Origin: a candidate division KSB1 bacterium
Lineage (GTDB): Bacteria > Zhuqueibacterota > Zhuqueibacteria > JANLFK01 > Oleimicrobiaceae
Length of the DNA: 64,000 bases
NCBI GenBank assembly: GCA_024655945.1
Contig: JANLFK010000010.1
Span: 62,001 to 126,000, forward strand
Direction: 5' to 3'
Below the pieces are notes generated by a model. It was not told the origin of the DNA. It saw only the letters and a program-made list of their open reading frames with translations, and searched no databases. A program made the translations under genes and the position numbers. Each line of letters starts with the position of its first letter. The first letter of the stretch is position 1. Shown one piece after another: positions 44,781 to 54,228 of the stretch.

Positions 44781-45968
44781 ATGGCTGTGGTGGTCTTGTT
44801 TGCCGCATGCGCAAAAAGGCCGCCGGAGCCCGTGGCCGTCATCGCCCGTGCCCCTTACGGTTCCGAACCCTCGCCGGAAGCGGTGGCAGCCTTGCCTTCG
44901 CTGGGCTTCACTGCCGGCATCGTCGCGCACCATGACGAAGCCGCACTGAGGGGCGCGCTGCATGCGGCACAGAAGGTGGGCCTCAAGCTCTTCGTGGGAG
45001 ACCAGCGGCTGCTCGCCTGGGACTTGCCGCTGGACTCTGCCCTGACCTATGCAGAGCGGATGGCGACCCGCTTTGCCGCTCACCCGGCGTGCGCGGGCTA
45101 CTGGCTGGGGTTGGTGGCGGACACGGCGCTGTTCAACCGCGCCGCAGCCCTGAGGCAGCGCCTGGCGTCCCGCGACCGCGCGCACAGGGTGCTGGTAGGC
45201 CTGACTGGGTACGGGCCTGAGCAAATGCGCCACCCGGCGCGCTACGCCCTGCGGCCGCTGGAGCAGTTCGCTGCCACTGTGCGGCCGCCGGTCATCCCCT
45301 TCGACCAGCAGGGAATCGAAGGCGGGACACCTGCGCCGGATTTTCTTGCCAACCTCGCCGCGGCCAGAGAGGCAGGGCTGGCCACGCGCCTTCCCTGGTG
45401 GGGGACGGTCTTTGCACCGCACGGCGGCGACGAGGTGGGCCCGCGCGACAACTACCTGCGCTTTCAGGCGATGTGCCTTCTGGCGCATGGCGCCACGGGG
45501 TTGGAATACGTGCTCGACTGGGCCACCCTGCGCGCCTGGGGTACCTCCCGCGCACCTCTGCCGCCGGCGGCCCGCGCCCTTGTTGAAATCAATGGCACCG
45601 TGGCGGCTTGGTCGCCAGCCCTGTCGCGCGCCAGGTGCACGGCAGTCTACCATAGCGACCCTGTACCCACCGGAGGGCAGCGCGTCAACTTGCGGGGCAT
45701 GGTCTACAGGATCGATGGGGAGTTCGTCACGGTAGCGCTCTTCCGTGGCAAGAGCAAGCGGGACCAATACGTCATGGTGGTCAACCGCAACTACAGCAGG
45801 GGAGCCAAGCCAAGGCTCTTTTTCAGCCGCCAGGTGAAGGGCCTGGAAGAAATTGCCCCAGAAGGAGCCGCGCGCCAGGTGCTCCGTTTTGCTCCGGAGG
45901 AGAGTTCGCGGGAACTGGCAGTGTTGCTGAAAGCGGGAGGTGGCCGCCTGTTCCGCCTGGTCACCTGA
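44781..45968 (+). CDS. Secreted glycoside-hydrolase-like protein of unknown specificity
   Basis: A 395-residue protein with a lipobox leader (VVVLFAACAKRPP). The body reads like a TIM barrel: FTAGIVAHHDEAALRGALHA, ERMATRFAAHPACAGYWLGL and GGDEVGPRDNYLRFQAMCLL, with a beta-rich end (DQYVMVVNRNYS). This looks like the beta-galactosidase/GH42-like superfamily, but no catalytic acid pair is certain. A TTG at 44763 is an alternative start. It follows the metallopeptidase by 76 bases and may be co-transcribed. Confidence 0.55.
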   Translation: MAVVVLFAACAKRPPEPVAVIARAPYGSEPSPEAVAALPSLGFTAGIVAHHDEAALRGALHAAQKVGLKLFVGDQRLLAWDLPLDSALTYAERMATRFAAHPACAGYWLGLVADTALFNRAAALRQRLASRDRAHRVLVGLTGYGPEQMRHPARYALRPLEQFAATVRPPVIPFDQQGIEGGTPAPDFLANLAAAREAGLATRLPWWGTVFAPHGGDEVGPRDNYLRFQAMCLLAHGATGLEYVLDWATLRAWGTSRAPLPPAARALVEINGTVAAWSPALSRARCTAVYHSDPVPTGGQRVNLRGMVYRIDGEFVTVALFRGKSKRDQYVMVVNRNYSRGAKPRLFFSRQVKGLEEIAPEGAARQVLRFAPEESSRELAVLLKAGGGRLFRLVT

Positions 45969-45977
45969 GCGCCACTT

Positions 45978-48317
45978 TCACAGCACCAGAATGTGCACGG
46001 GACTACTCGCCACCACGCCGTGCTCGGTCTCTGCGCTGACCTGGAAGCGATGCCTGCCCGGCACCAGCCGCCAACGTGCCCGGAACGGATGCTGTACGGT
46101 GCACCATAGGGAGTCGTTCACCCACCAGGAGACAGTCTTCACGCCCTGGGGAAGCACCGCCTCGAGGTCCAGGGTCTGATACTCGGGCCGCAGCACCGGA
46201 TCGACCTTGTAGATGTCGCCGTTGTCAGGGAAGGTGATGACCGGGAGCTGCGGCTCAGTGGGAGAATGCTCCGCCCTCGGCGCCACGGGAACGCGCGGCG
46301 GCCTGGGTAAACCTGCCTCCACCATCCAGCGCTCGTAAAGAGGTGGCCAGACCTCGTACACCTGAAGCCCGCCACGGCCAATCGCCTGATGTTCTGCCTC
46401 GTGCACCACAAATGGGCGATGCACGGAGCACATGCGGGTGGGTTCTGTGCCGGCGATGAACACCTCCCGCACCGTACCCCGGCAATAGGGGCCAGGCCGT
46501 TCCCCGGAGCGCGCGCAGATTTCGCGCTCGACCAGACCGGGCGGGGCAGCAAAGGGGGCCGGCCAATTCTCGCGGTGGAGAAGAAGCAAAATGTCGCGGA
46601 AAAGCAGTCCGGCCCCGGTAATGCCCGACACCTTGTGCATCGCCTCGCCGCTAAAGTTGCCGACCCAGACGCCCACGGTATACCGCGTGGTGTAACCCAG
46701 TGCCCAGTTGTCGCGATAGTCCTTGGAGGTCCCCGTTTTGGCGGCACAGGGGAAAGGCAGCTCCAAGGCGTTCCCCTCGCCAAAGGCCCCCATCCTCGCC
46801 TCACGGTCGGCCAAAATGTGGGTCAGCAAATAGGCCACTTGCGGCGCGAAGATCCTTGAGGAATCCGCGTTTTGCTGGCCGAGCAATACCTTTTCTCTGC
46901 GCACCCACCCGCCGTGAGCTAAAGCGCAGTACGCCCGCGTCAGCTCCAGCAGAGACACTTCGCCGTTGCCCAGCGTCAGCCCCAAGCCGTAGTAGGTGGC
47001 CGGCTTGGTGAGACTGGCAAAACCTGCGGCACGGAGCTTAGCCAGAAGGAGCTCGGTGCCCAGCTCCTCCAGCAAGCGCACGGCCGGCACATTGTAAGAA
47101 CAGGCCAGTGCCACCCGCAGGCGTACCGGCCCGTGGAAGAGACGGTCGTAGTTGTGGACGCGGAAATCGCCTCCAGCGGTTGCTGCGTGGGTCTCGATGT
47201 CCGGCACAATATCCGCAGCGGTGCGGCCATGCTCGAGCGCCAGGCCATAGGTGAAGGGCTTGATGGTGGATCCTGGCTGGCGCAGACAGAGGCAGCCGTT
47301 CACTTGGCCGTGGTTGAGCTCGTCAAAGTAGTCGGCCGAGCCGACCATGGCCAGTACCGCAACGTCTTCATTGTCCAGAATCACGGCCGCAGCGTTGGTG
47401 ACGTTCCTGTCGGCCAGCAGCCGCAGGTGGCTGCGCAGCAGCAGCTCGATCTTCTGCTGCAACGGCAGGTCGATGGTTGTCCTCACCGTGCCTGCATGGG
47501 GCAAGTGGAGGGCCTTGCGGTTGACGAGCAGCCAGTCGCAGAAGTGCGGTGCAGCGAGGGAGCGCTCCGCAGGGCTGAAGGTGAGCTCTGCGGCGCGGGC
47601 CTCAGCAAACCGGGCGCTGTCTATGGCTCCGCAGCGGAGCATGGCCCGTAGCACGAGCTCTTGGCGCCTCTTGGCTGCATCGCGGTTCCGGTACGGGTCA
47701 TAGCGGGCTGGCGCCTGCGGCAGCCCAGCAAGGAGGGCCGCTTCGGGCAAGGTGAGGTGCAGTGCCGGTTTGGCAAAGTACAGCCGGGCAGCAGCCTCCG
47801 CGCCGATAGTTCCGTTGCCGTATGGCACGCGATTCAGGTACTGGGTAAGTATCTCCTCCTTGCTGAGGGTCAACTCCAACTTGACAGCCAAGGCCATTTC
47901 CACCGGCTTTGCCCACCAGCGGCGCGGAAGGTGGTACGCAGCCCGGACAAGCTGTTGGGTGAGAGTGGATGCGCCGGAGACCACTCGGCGAGAGCGGAGG
48001 GCTTGGGTTGTCGCGCGCATCACAGCCAGCGGATCAACGCCCCAGTGGCGAAAGAAGCGCCGATCTTCCACCGCAATCGTCGCCTGAACCAGGTAGAGGG
48101 AGACGTCACGCAGTTCGACCCACTGCCCGCGGCCGCCAGAGCCGAGCACGCGCTCCTGGAGCAGCCTGCCCTCGCGGTCGGTGAGGCGCAGGCTACTGCC
48201 GCTTTTCCGCTGCGCAAGGTCCCGTGGCAGCGGGCTTAAGAACAGGGCGAGCAGCATCAGCGCCAAAGCGCCAGCCACGCCCCTTGCCGCCCATCTTTTC
48301 AACTTTGGTCTGGACAC
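45978..48317 (-). CDS. pbpC: Penicillin-binding protein 1C
   Basis: A 779-residue bifunctional peptidoglycan synthase-like protein. After a membrane anchor, the GT51 domain has EDRRFFRHWGVDPLAVMRA and SGASTLTQQLVRAAYHLP. The transpeptidase domain has GSTIKPF, ACSYNVPA and CAAKTGTSKDYRDNW. The C-terminal BiPBP domain, typical of PBP1C, ends VVASSPVHILVL. It lies directly after an alpha-2-macroglobulin gene, the well-known yfhM-pbpC pairing, thought to repair the wall where the trap detects breaching proteases. GTG at 48317 is the best start seen, with a poor ribosome site. Confidence 0.92.
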   Translation of the reverse strand: MSRPKLKRWAARGVAGALALMLLALFLSPLPRDLAQRKSGSSLRLTDREGRLLQERVLGSGGRGQWVELRDVSLYLVQATIAVEDRRFFRHWGVDPLAVMRATTQALRSRRVVSGASTLTQQLVRAAYHLPRRWWAKPVEMALAVKLELTLSKEEILTQYLNRVPYGNGTIGAEAAARLYFAKPALHLTLPEAALLAGLPQAPARYDPYRNRDAAKRRQELVLRAMLRCGAIDSARFAEARAAELTFSPAERSLAAPHFCDWLLVNRKALHLPHAGTVRTTIDLPLQQKIELLLRSHLRLLADRNVTNAAAVILDNEDVAVLAMVGSADYFDELNHGQVNGCLCLRQPGSTIKPFTYGLALEHGRTAADIVPDIETHAATAGGDFRVHNYDRLFHGPVRLRVALACSYNVPAVRLLEELGTELLLAKLRAAGFASLTKPATYYGLGLTLGNGEVSLLELTRAYCALAHGGWVRREKVLLGQQNADSSRIFAPQVAYLLTHILADREARMGAFGEGNALELPFPCAAKTGTSKDYRDNWALGYTTRYTVGVWVGNFSGEAMHKVSGITGAGLLFRDILLLLHRENWPAPFAAPPGLVEREICARSGERPGPYCRGTVREVFIAGTEPTRMCSVHRPFVVHEAEHQAIGRGGLQVYEVWPPLYERWMVEAGLPRPPRVPVAPRAEHSPTEPQLPVITFPDNGDIYKVDPVLRPEYQTLDLEAVLPQGVKTVSWWVNDSLWCTVQHPFRARWRLVPGRHRFQVSAETEHGVVASSPVHILVL

Positions 48318-48360
48318 ACTCCCATGGCCAAGGCTTGCTCCGCCCCCATCATGCAATGGC

Positions 48361-51300
48361 CTATTCTGTCCTCCGCACGCGCACACGGGTGCCTGCCCGT
48401 CTCCCAAAGACTTCTGGTTCGTACATCTGCGATGCACAGGTGGCAGGCATGCCAAAGTCGCCGACGGTGGTGGCGCGCGCCAAGTACGTGTAAGTGTGCA
48501 CCCCTGCGCGCAGATAGTCCGCGAACAACAGCACCCGGTCGTCGTGCAGCTCCACGTGGCTGAAGCCGCCCCAGGAGGTCTCCTCCCATGCGCCGGAGCT
48601 CAGCTCTGCGACCCGTTCGGCCTCGGCCGCAGCCATCTGCAAGGAGATGTCCACCGCCTCCATCCCGGCCGGCAACGGGTCATCCACCACGACAAAGGTC
48701 CGACCCTGCGGCGTGATGACTTTGAGCTCCACCTTGAGCAGGGTTCCTGGAGCAAAGGAGAGAACTTGCCCCTGCGGCTGTCCAGAGAGCGGAGTGATGG
48801 CCTTCACCACGGTGAGCCCCTCGTCTCTTGTGGGCAAGGGAGCGCTGGGGTAATAGTTCATGCGCACGCCGTAGTAGAGCTGGCCCGTTCCCGACCTTTG
48901 CACCTCCACCGGCAGGCGTTTCCCCTTGGCCAGTTCATCCAGGCCCACAGTTGCCCGCCTGGTCGCCAGGTCTCGTCCAGCAAAGGTTTCGCTGAGCAGG
49001 CTCTTGCCGGCGACGCGTATTTCCGCTTTGAAATTGGCCGGCTCTTTCTCGTAGATGGCAAAATAGCGGGCCAGCGCCATCAGCGCGAACACGTTCTCCT
49101 GCGTGCTGCGCCACAGCCCATTTTTGCGCTGCGCCATCAGCCACTGCACGACCTTATGGTCCAGTGGGAAGCCGCCCCGCGCTTCCAGCAGCGCCTCCAG
49201 CACGACGGCCGTGGTCCGCACATCCGAATGGAAGATCCACACCAGTTCGCCAGGCTGCTCTTCCTCGAAGTGTGCCGCGATAGGGTCCACCCGGACGCTG
49301 TTGAGGAGTGCCTCGGCCAACTCCTGCTGGCGCTCCTCGGCCATGCCGGCTGCCCCCAAAGCCCTGAGCAGCATAGCCTTGCCAAAGAGCGGCAAGCGCC
49401 CACGCTGTTCGTACAGGTGGTCCAGGTAAGCCTTGTCCGGCTCGCCGGCCCGGGCCAACACGTACGCGGCCAACACCTTGCTGGTCAGCCATGCGCGCTC
49501 CGGCAGGGTGTAGGGCGAGGTGCCCGGCTTTTCGCGGAGAAAGGCGCGCAAGTACTTCAGGCCCTGCCGCAGGACTTGCTCGTCCACCTTGTAGCCATGG
49601 GCGCGCGCCTCGACCAGCGCTTGCAAGGCGTAGGCCGACACAAAGGGCGCTACCCGCCGCTCACCCGGCCAGTAGGAGAAGCCGCCGTCTGGAAGCTGGT
49701 AGGCCCGGAGCTCGCACAACGTGCGGTTGACCACCTCGGCAAAATCATCACCCGCCAGAGCGGGCAAGTCAAAAGCTCTCACCAAGTCGCCGGCGACTAT
49801 CATCGGCAGCACTGAGGAGACGCGCTGCTCAAGGCAACCATAGGGATAGGTGAACAGATACTCGGCACCGGGCGCAAGCTCGGTCATGGCCGTGGACGAA
49901 GCCGAGACCTCAAGACTCCCCATGCCGGGCATGGAGTTCGCCGGCACCTCTACCGCCTCGCTCACTCGTCCCTCGGTGCGCCCGGAGGTGGCCACGCTCT
50001 CTTTGGGCTGCGGCTCCTGGAGGGGAATTGTTACGCGCACGGCATCGCTCAACCCGCCCATGCGCGCCGAAAAGGTGAAGGTAGCCCTGCCTGTCCTCTG
50101 CACCTCAACCGGAAAGCGCACCTCCCTCGCCTGCCCTGGAAGAACCGCGACTTGAACCGTCGTTCTGTCCTTGAGGAGCACGCCCTCCGCCTGCACAGCC
50201 ACCTGCACGTCACCGGCAGTTGCCGTCTGATTGTGAATAATCGCCCCGGCTTCGAAGGTATCTCCCACCCGGGCGAATCTCGGCAGTGCTGGCTGCACCA
50301 TGAGCTCCTTGTTCACGACAAACTCGCATTGGCCACGACCGAAGCGGCTGTCCTTGCTCTGCGCCACGGCCATGACCACGTATCGCGTCAGATTGTCCGG
50401 CAGCCGAAACCTGACCACCGCTTGTCCGTTGGCGTCGGTGAGCAGCTCGGGATTCCAGTAGGGCGTGAGCACAAAGCGCGAGCGCAGGGCCTGGGCGGCA
50501 ACTCCCCGAAGCTCGCCGCCGTCACCGCCGCGATGCTCGCCCTTCTCGCCATAGTTCCGCTGTTCCACCACGTGCAGGCGCGTCTCGGCAGTCTGCACAC
50601 TGAGGGGGCGCGGCCCGTAGAAAGCAAAGAACGGATCGGGCAGGCGATAACCAGTGAGGTTCAGCACCGCTGCATCTACCACTGCCAGTGCCACCTCGCC
50701 GCGCACTGGGGACCCCGCTGCATCGCGCAGATTGACGGTCACGCTCACCTCCTGGCCCGGGCGGTAGGAGGTGCGGTCAGTCTGCACCTCCAGTTGCAGG
50801 TGGCAGGTGCCAGGATCGACATTGAGCCCCACATAGCCAATCTTGAAGGCCGGTCTGCCCACATCTTCACCCTCTGCTGAGAAGACGTGGCTGGCAGTCC
50901 GTCCTTTGAGGAGAATGACGGAAACGAACACATTGGGCAAGTCTTGCTCCTGCAGGTGGATCTCTATCCTGGGCGCGGTGCCCTTGACGTGGCGGACCCA
51001 GTGGCGGAGGACGGTCTCCCGCTCCACGGTCACCAGGGCCTCTGCCTCCTCGAAGGGCGACTTGACCAGAATGCTGGCCACCTCCCCTGGCTTGTAGGAA
51101 GCGCGCTCGGCCACCAGCTCCAGCAGGTCGTCATCGCGCCTCTGCCAGGCAACGTACTGCCTGCCGGTCGCATAGACAGGCGCCCAGGTGGTGACCTGGT
51201 TGCCGCGGCCATCCTGCCCCTCGGCGCACAAAAAGTAGCTCCCCGCACTGGTGAGCAGGAAGGAAAGCTGCTGCGGCTCCTCGCCGGTCACCACGTATGC

Positions 51301-54006
51301 CGAATCCACCACCGTGCTGACCGCCTTGCTTATCCACTCGTAGCGCCCGCCCACTCCGGCCTTGCGCACCGAATGGTATTGCCTCTTCGCCAGGGTCAGC
51401 CGCACCTTGACCCCTGGCACCACCTTGCCGTCGGCGTCAAGGGCAACCACTTGGTAGTTAAGCGGCCGCCCTTCCCTCGCCATCGTCGAGCTTAGCAGGA
51501 TGCCGAGGGCGAACTCTCCGGGATGGAGTGTGGCCGTGGCGGAGCTACTCACGTGCTGGCGGCTGGCGCTCTCCACATCGGCGGAAACGGTGACCTGCAT
51601 AGGTGCCTTGAGGCCGAGGCTGGCAAGAGGTGCAGAAACGCGCAACAGGCCGGCATTGTCCAGCTTGCCCTGACCAGAAGTGAGAAGGCGCGTGCGCGGC
51701 TCTGCCGCCTGCTCTTCCTCCTCCATCATCCACTCCTGGACGCCGAAAAAGTAGCCGTCGTAGCCAGGCGGCGAGAAGCTGCTCGGATAGAGGCGCACCC
51801 ACCACTCCACTGGCTGCTGTGACATCGCCCCGCCGAACAGGTAGGCGCCGGTGACCGTGGCGTGGAGAGTGTCGCCGGCTATGTACTGCGCGCGTTCGGT
51901 GCGCACCTTCACCTCACATTCTGCCGGACGATATGCCTCCACTCGGAACACACCCTCCGCAACTGGCTGAACATACACGCCCTGTGCGGGCTTAGCCCGG
52001 GAAGAGTCCACCGTGACCCGGTAGTAGCCGAGGGGGGCCCCCTCTGGCACCGCGTAGTCCAATGCCAAGGAACCGAACGCGTTCAAGGCGACGGGCTTGT
52101 CCCAGACCACTTCGCCGCGCGAGTCGAAGACCTTGACCTGCGGGCGGAGGCGTGCGGGGACCTGCCACTCCTCACGCACCTTCTCGCGAATCACGCATTT
52201 GACGTGCACCGTATCGCCGGCGCGATAGATGCTGCGGTCCGCGAACAGGATTCCCTGAAAGCGCTGCGGCTCAGCTTGCCAGTCATAGTCGATGCCAAAC
52301 CGGTAGGGGTAGATACCGGTTCCCCAATCCGAGGCGGTATAGGCCACGTCCCGCCCGTGGTAGACAAGTACCCACAGCCGAGGCTTCTCCCACGCCTGCT
52401 TCGGCATAATGCCCAGCCGTTTCCAGCCGGGGGCAGTGGCCAACCCTTGGGCCTCAGTAGTCGCCTGGTAGTACACCCGGTTGTCATCGCCCCGCAGCTC
52501 AACCACTGCTCCTGGCACAGGGGAGGCGTCGGCCAGGCGGGTCACGTACACCAAGACGTCGTAGGGCGAGAACTTGGCGGTGACCCCCAGCTCGGTCACC
52601 TGCAGCAAGGCCTTGCACACCTCGTGACGTGGGTCGGGAAGCTGGTTGTCCACCTGAATGAACACCAGCCCGTGGGGAGCACCGGCCAGCACCCAGTCCA
52701 CGTTGATGGGCACCAATTTGCGCTCGTTGCGCTTGCCCGGCAACTTCCAGATGCGGTCCACGAGGAAAGAGCTCGCCGGTCTGGTAAAACTCGAGTTGAA
52801 CAGCTCCGGCTGGAGCAAGAGAGGGATCAGAGAATCGGGCACCACCTTCGCCAATTGCAGGCGCACACTGGGCAGGTTCACGTACTCCAGAGGATAGCGG
52901 CGGTCGCCCACCGCCTCCAACACGCCCGGGCCGGAGGTCATGATCAGACGGCTGGGGTAGGGACCGGTGGTCACGCGCAGTCGCGCCGCGCCCACCAAGC
53001 GATTGCCGTAGGCGTCGGTGAGCGAATCATCGATGACTACCTGGTAGGCCGTGTCCGGGAGAAGGGGGAACCATAGTTCCACAGTCTGGAGATAATAGGT
53101 GCGCTCGAAGTAGCTCTCTGGGATCTCGACTGGCGGCGAAAAGTGGAGATGCCTGACCAGCTCCGCAGGAGTAACCGGGTTGCTGAACTTGAAGGAAAGC
53201 GGCTGTTGAGGGTCATGACCGACCTGTTCCCTCAGCTCCACCAGGCGCAAGTCGCCGTACGTCTGGAACCTGATCCTTTGCTCGCGAAAAAGACCGAGAG
53301 AGCCCTCCGCAGCCAACAACCCCTCTTTGAGCAGAACCACGTACGCGGTCTGGCGCCGCAGAGGCGCTTTCGGCCGCAGCATGAGGACCCTGGAACTGTC
53401 GCCTCGTACACGCCAATCGCCCTCGATTTCGTCAGCACGGGGGTGAGAAACCGTGAAGGAGATTGCGCGCCCGGTCTTTTCCTCGCTCCAGCTCAGATAC
53501 GGCCTGGCCCTGTCCGGCGCCATGGGGATGTTGAAGAAGAGAACCACAGCCTCCTCAAGGAGCACCCCGGAAGCGCCGTCCTCCGGCTGCACGCTGGTAA
53601 GCAGGGGGCGCGGTGTCTCGAATTCCCACGCCACTTCCTGGGCGAGGCGCTCGCCGCTGAGCGCCGTGACACCCGCCGGCACTTTCACTGCGAAGCGCGT
53701 GGCATACGGCAGAGTATCCTTTGGCACAAAGGCGAGCGAGGTTGTGCCCAGCCAGCGGTACGTGCCGGCAAGAGGCGGTTCGATGAGCAGCGGGCCCTCG
53801 GTCGCCACCTCACCGAGGGCCTGCAGGGGAACCATCGGCTGGTTGAAAGTGACCACGATGCTGCGACAATCCGCGAGCGAGGCCACTGGCCCCTTCGGGG
53901 TGGTGGCCACCGCTGCAAACGGCTCCTGGGGCGAACTGCGGGCGACCCAGCTTGTGCCGCTACCAATGAGCAAAGCCAGCAGTGCAGCAACTACGGGCCG
54001 CTTCAT
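48361..54006 (-). CDS. Bacterial alpha-2-macroglobulin with intact thioester
   Basis: An 1881-residue periplasmic protease trap. It has a leader (VVAALLALLIGSGTSWVA), many macroglobulin beta domains (for example FDSRGEVVWDKPVALNAFGS and VEIHLQEQD-like strands), a bait region, and the thioester CLEQ in PYGCLEQ (Cys1391) followed by the helical TED domain (AYALQALVEARAHGYKVDEQ). The thioester lets it bond covalently to an attacking protease. AAGGAGG precedes the ATG. It heads the pair with pbpC, 44 bases downstream. No lipobox is seen, so it may be soluble or anchored by its uncleaved leader. Confidence 0.93.
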   Translation of the reverse strand: MKRPVVAALLALLIGSGTSWVARSSPQEPFAAVATTPKGPVASLADCRSIVVTFNQPMVPLQALGEVATEGPLLIEPPLAGTYRWLGTTSLAFVPKDTLPYATRFAVKVPAGVTALSGERLAQEVAWEFETPRPLLTSVQPEDGASGVLLEEAVVLFFNIPMAPDRARPYLSWSEEKTGRAISFTVSHPRADEIEGDWRVRGDSSRVLMLRPKAPLRRQTAYVVLLKEGLLAAEGSLGLFREQRIRFQTYGDLRLVELREQVGHDPQQPLSFKFSNPVTPAELVRHLHFSPPVEIPESYFERTYYLQTVELWFPLLPDTAYQVVIDDSLTDAYGNRLVGAARLRVTTGPYPSRLIMTSGPGVLEAVGDRRYPLEYVNLPSVRLQLAKVVPDSLIPLLLQPELFNSSFTRPASSFLVDRIWKLPGKRNERKLVPINVDWVLAGAPHGLVFIQVDNQLPDPRHEVCKALLQVTELGVTAKFSPYDVLVYVTRLADASPVPGAVVELRGDDNRVYYQATTEAQGLATAPGWKRLGIMPKQAWEKPRLWVLVYHGRDVAYTASDWGTGIYPYRFGIDYDWQAEPQRFQGILFADRSIYRAGDTVHVKCVIREKVREEWQVPARLRPQVKVFDSRGEVVWDKPVALNAFGSLALDYAVPEGAPLGYYRVTVDSSRAKPAQGVYVQPVAEGVFRVEAYRPAECEVKVRTERAQYIAGDTLHATVTGAYLFGGAMSQQPVEWWVRLYPSSFSPPGYDGYFFGVQEWMMEEEEQAAEPRTRLLTSGQGKLDNAGLLRVSAPLASLGLKAPMQVTVSADVESASRQHVSSSATATLHPGEFALGILLSSTMAREGRPLNYQVVALDADGKVVPGVKVRLTLAKRQYHSVRKAGVGGRYEWISKAVSTVVDSAYVVTGEEPQQLSFLLTSAGSYFLCAEGQDGRGNQVTTWAPVYATGRQYVAWQRRDDDLLELVAERASYKPGEVASILVKSPFEEAEALVTVERETVLRHWVRHVKGTAPRIEIHLQEQDLPNVFVSVILLKGRTASHVFSAEGEDVGRPAFKIGYVGLNVDPGTCHLQLEVQTDRTSYRPGQEVSVTVNLRDAAGSPVRGEVALAVVDAAVLNLTGYRLPDPFFAFYGPRPLSVQTAETRLHVVEQRNYGEKGEHRGGDGGELRGVAAQALRSRFVLTPYWNPELLTDANGQAVVRFRLPDNLTRYVVMAVAQSKDSRFGRGQCEFVVNKELMVQPALPRFARVGDTFEAGAIIHNQTATAGDVQVAVQAEGVLLKDRTTVQVAVLPGQAREVRFPVEVQRTGRATFTFSARMGGLSDAVRVTIPLQEPQPKESVATSGRTEGRVSEAVEVPANSMPGMGSLEVSASSTAMTELAPGAEYLFTYPYGCLEQRVSSVLPMIVAGDLVRAFDLPALAGDDFAEVVNRTLCELRAYQLPDGGFSYWPGERRVAPFVSAYALQALVEARAHGYKVDEQVLRQGLKYLRAFLREKPGTSPYTLPERAWLTSKVLAAYVLARAGEPDKAYLDHLYEQRGRLPLFGKAMLLRALGAAGMAEERQQELAEALLNSVRVDPIAAHFEEEQPGELVWIFHSDVRTTAVVLEALLEARGGFPLDHKVVQWLMAQRKNGLWRSTQENVFALMALARYFAIYEKEPANFKAEIRVAGKSLLSETFAGRDLATRRATVGLDELAKGKRLPVEVQRSGTGQLYYGVRMNYYPSAPLPTRDEGLTVVKAITPLSGQPQGQVLSFAPGTLLKVELKVITPQGRTFVVVDDPLPAGMEAVDISLQMAAAEAERVAELSSGAWEETSWGGFSHVELHDDRVLLFADYLRAGVHTYTYLARATTVGDFGMPATCASQMYEPEVFGRRAGTRVRVRRTE

Positions 54007-54228
54007 CGTCCATCCTCCTTGTCTTAACGTGGCGCACATGACGGCATCGTGCGGAAGGGCAAAGGTCTGCCGGCGAGGCTGGAGCGATTGCCGCCTCGGC
54101 TGGACTACGTCTGTAGCCGTCTCCCCATGGCCATCGCGCCCGATCTCTCTCCGCCGAATGCTCATGAGCGGGGCTCGTGGTGGGCTAAGTGCTCAGAACC
54201 CGATCCCCCTTCTTGCCAGAGTTCAACC

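Noticed and set aside
48181-49815. Long plus-strand open frame opposite pbpC and the macroglobulin gene
   Set aside because: Both strands cannot be real here; the minus strand has clear PBP and macroglobulin motifs.
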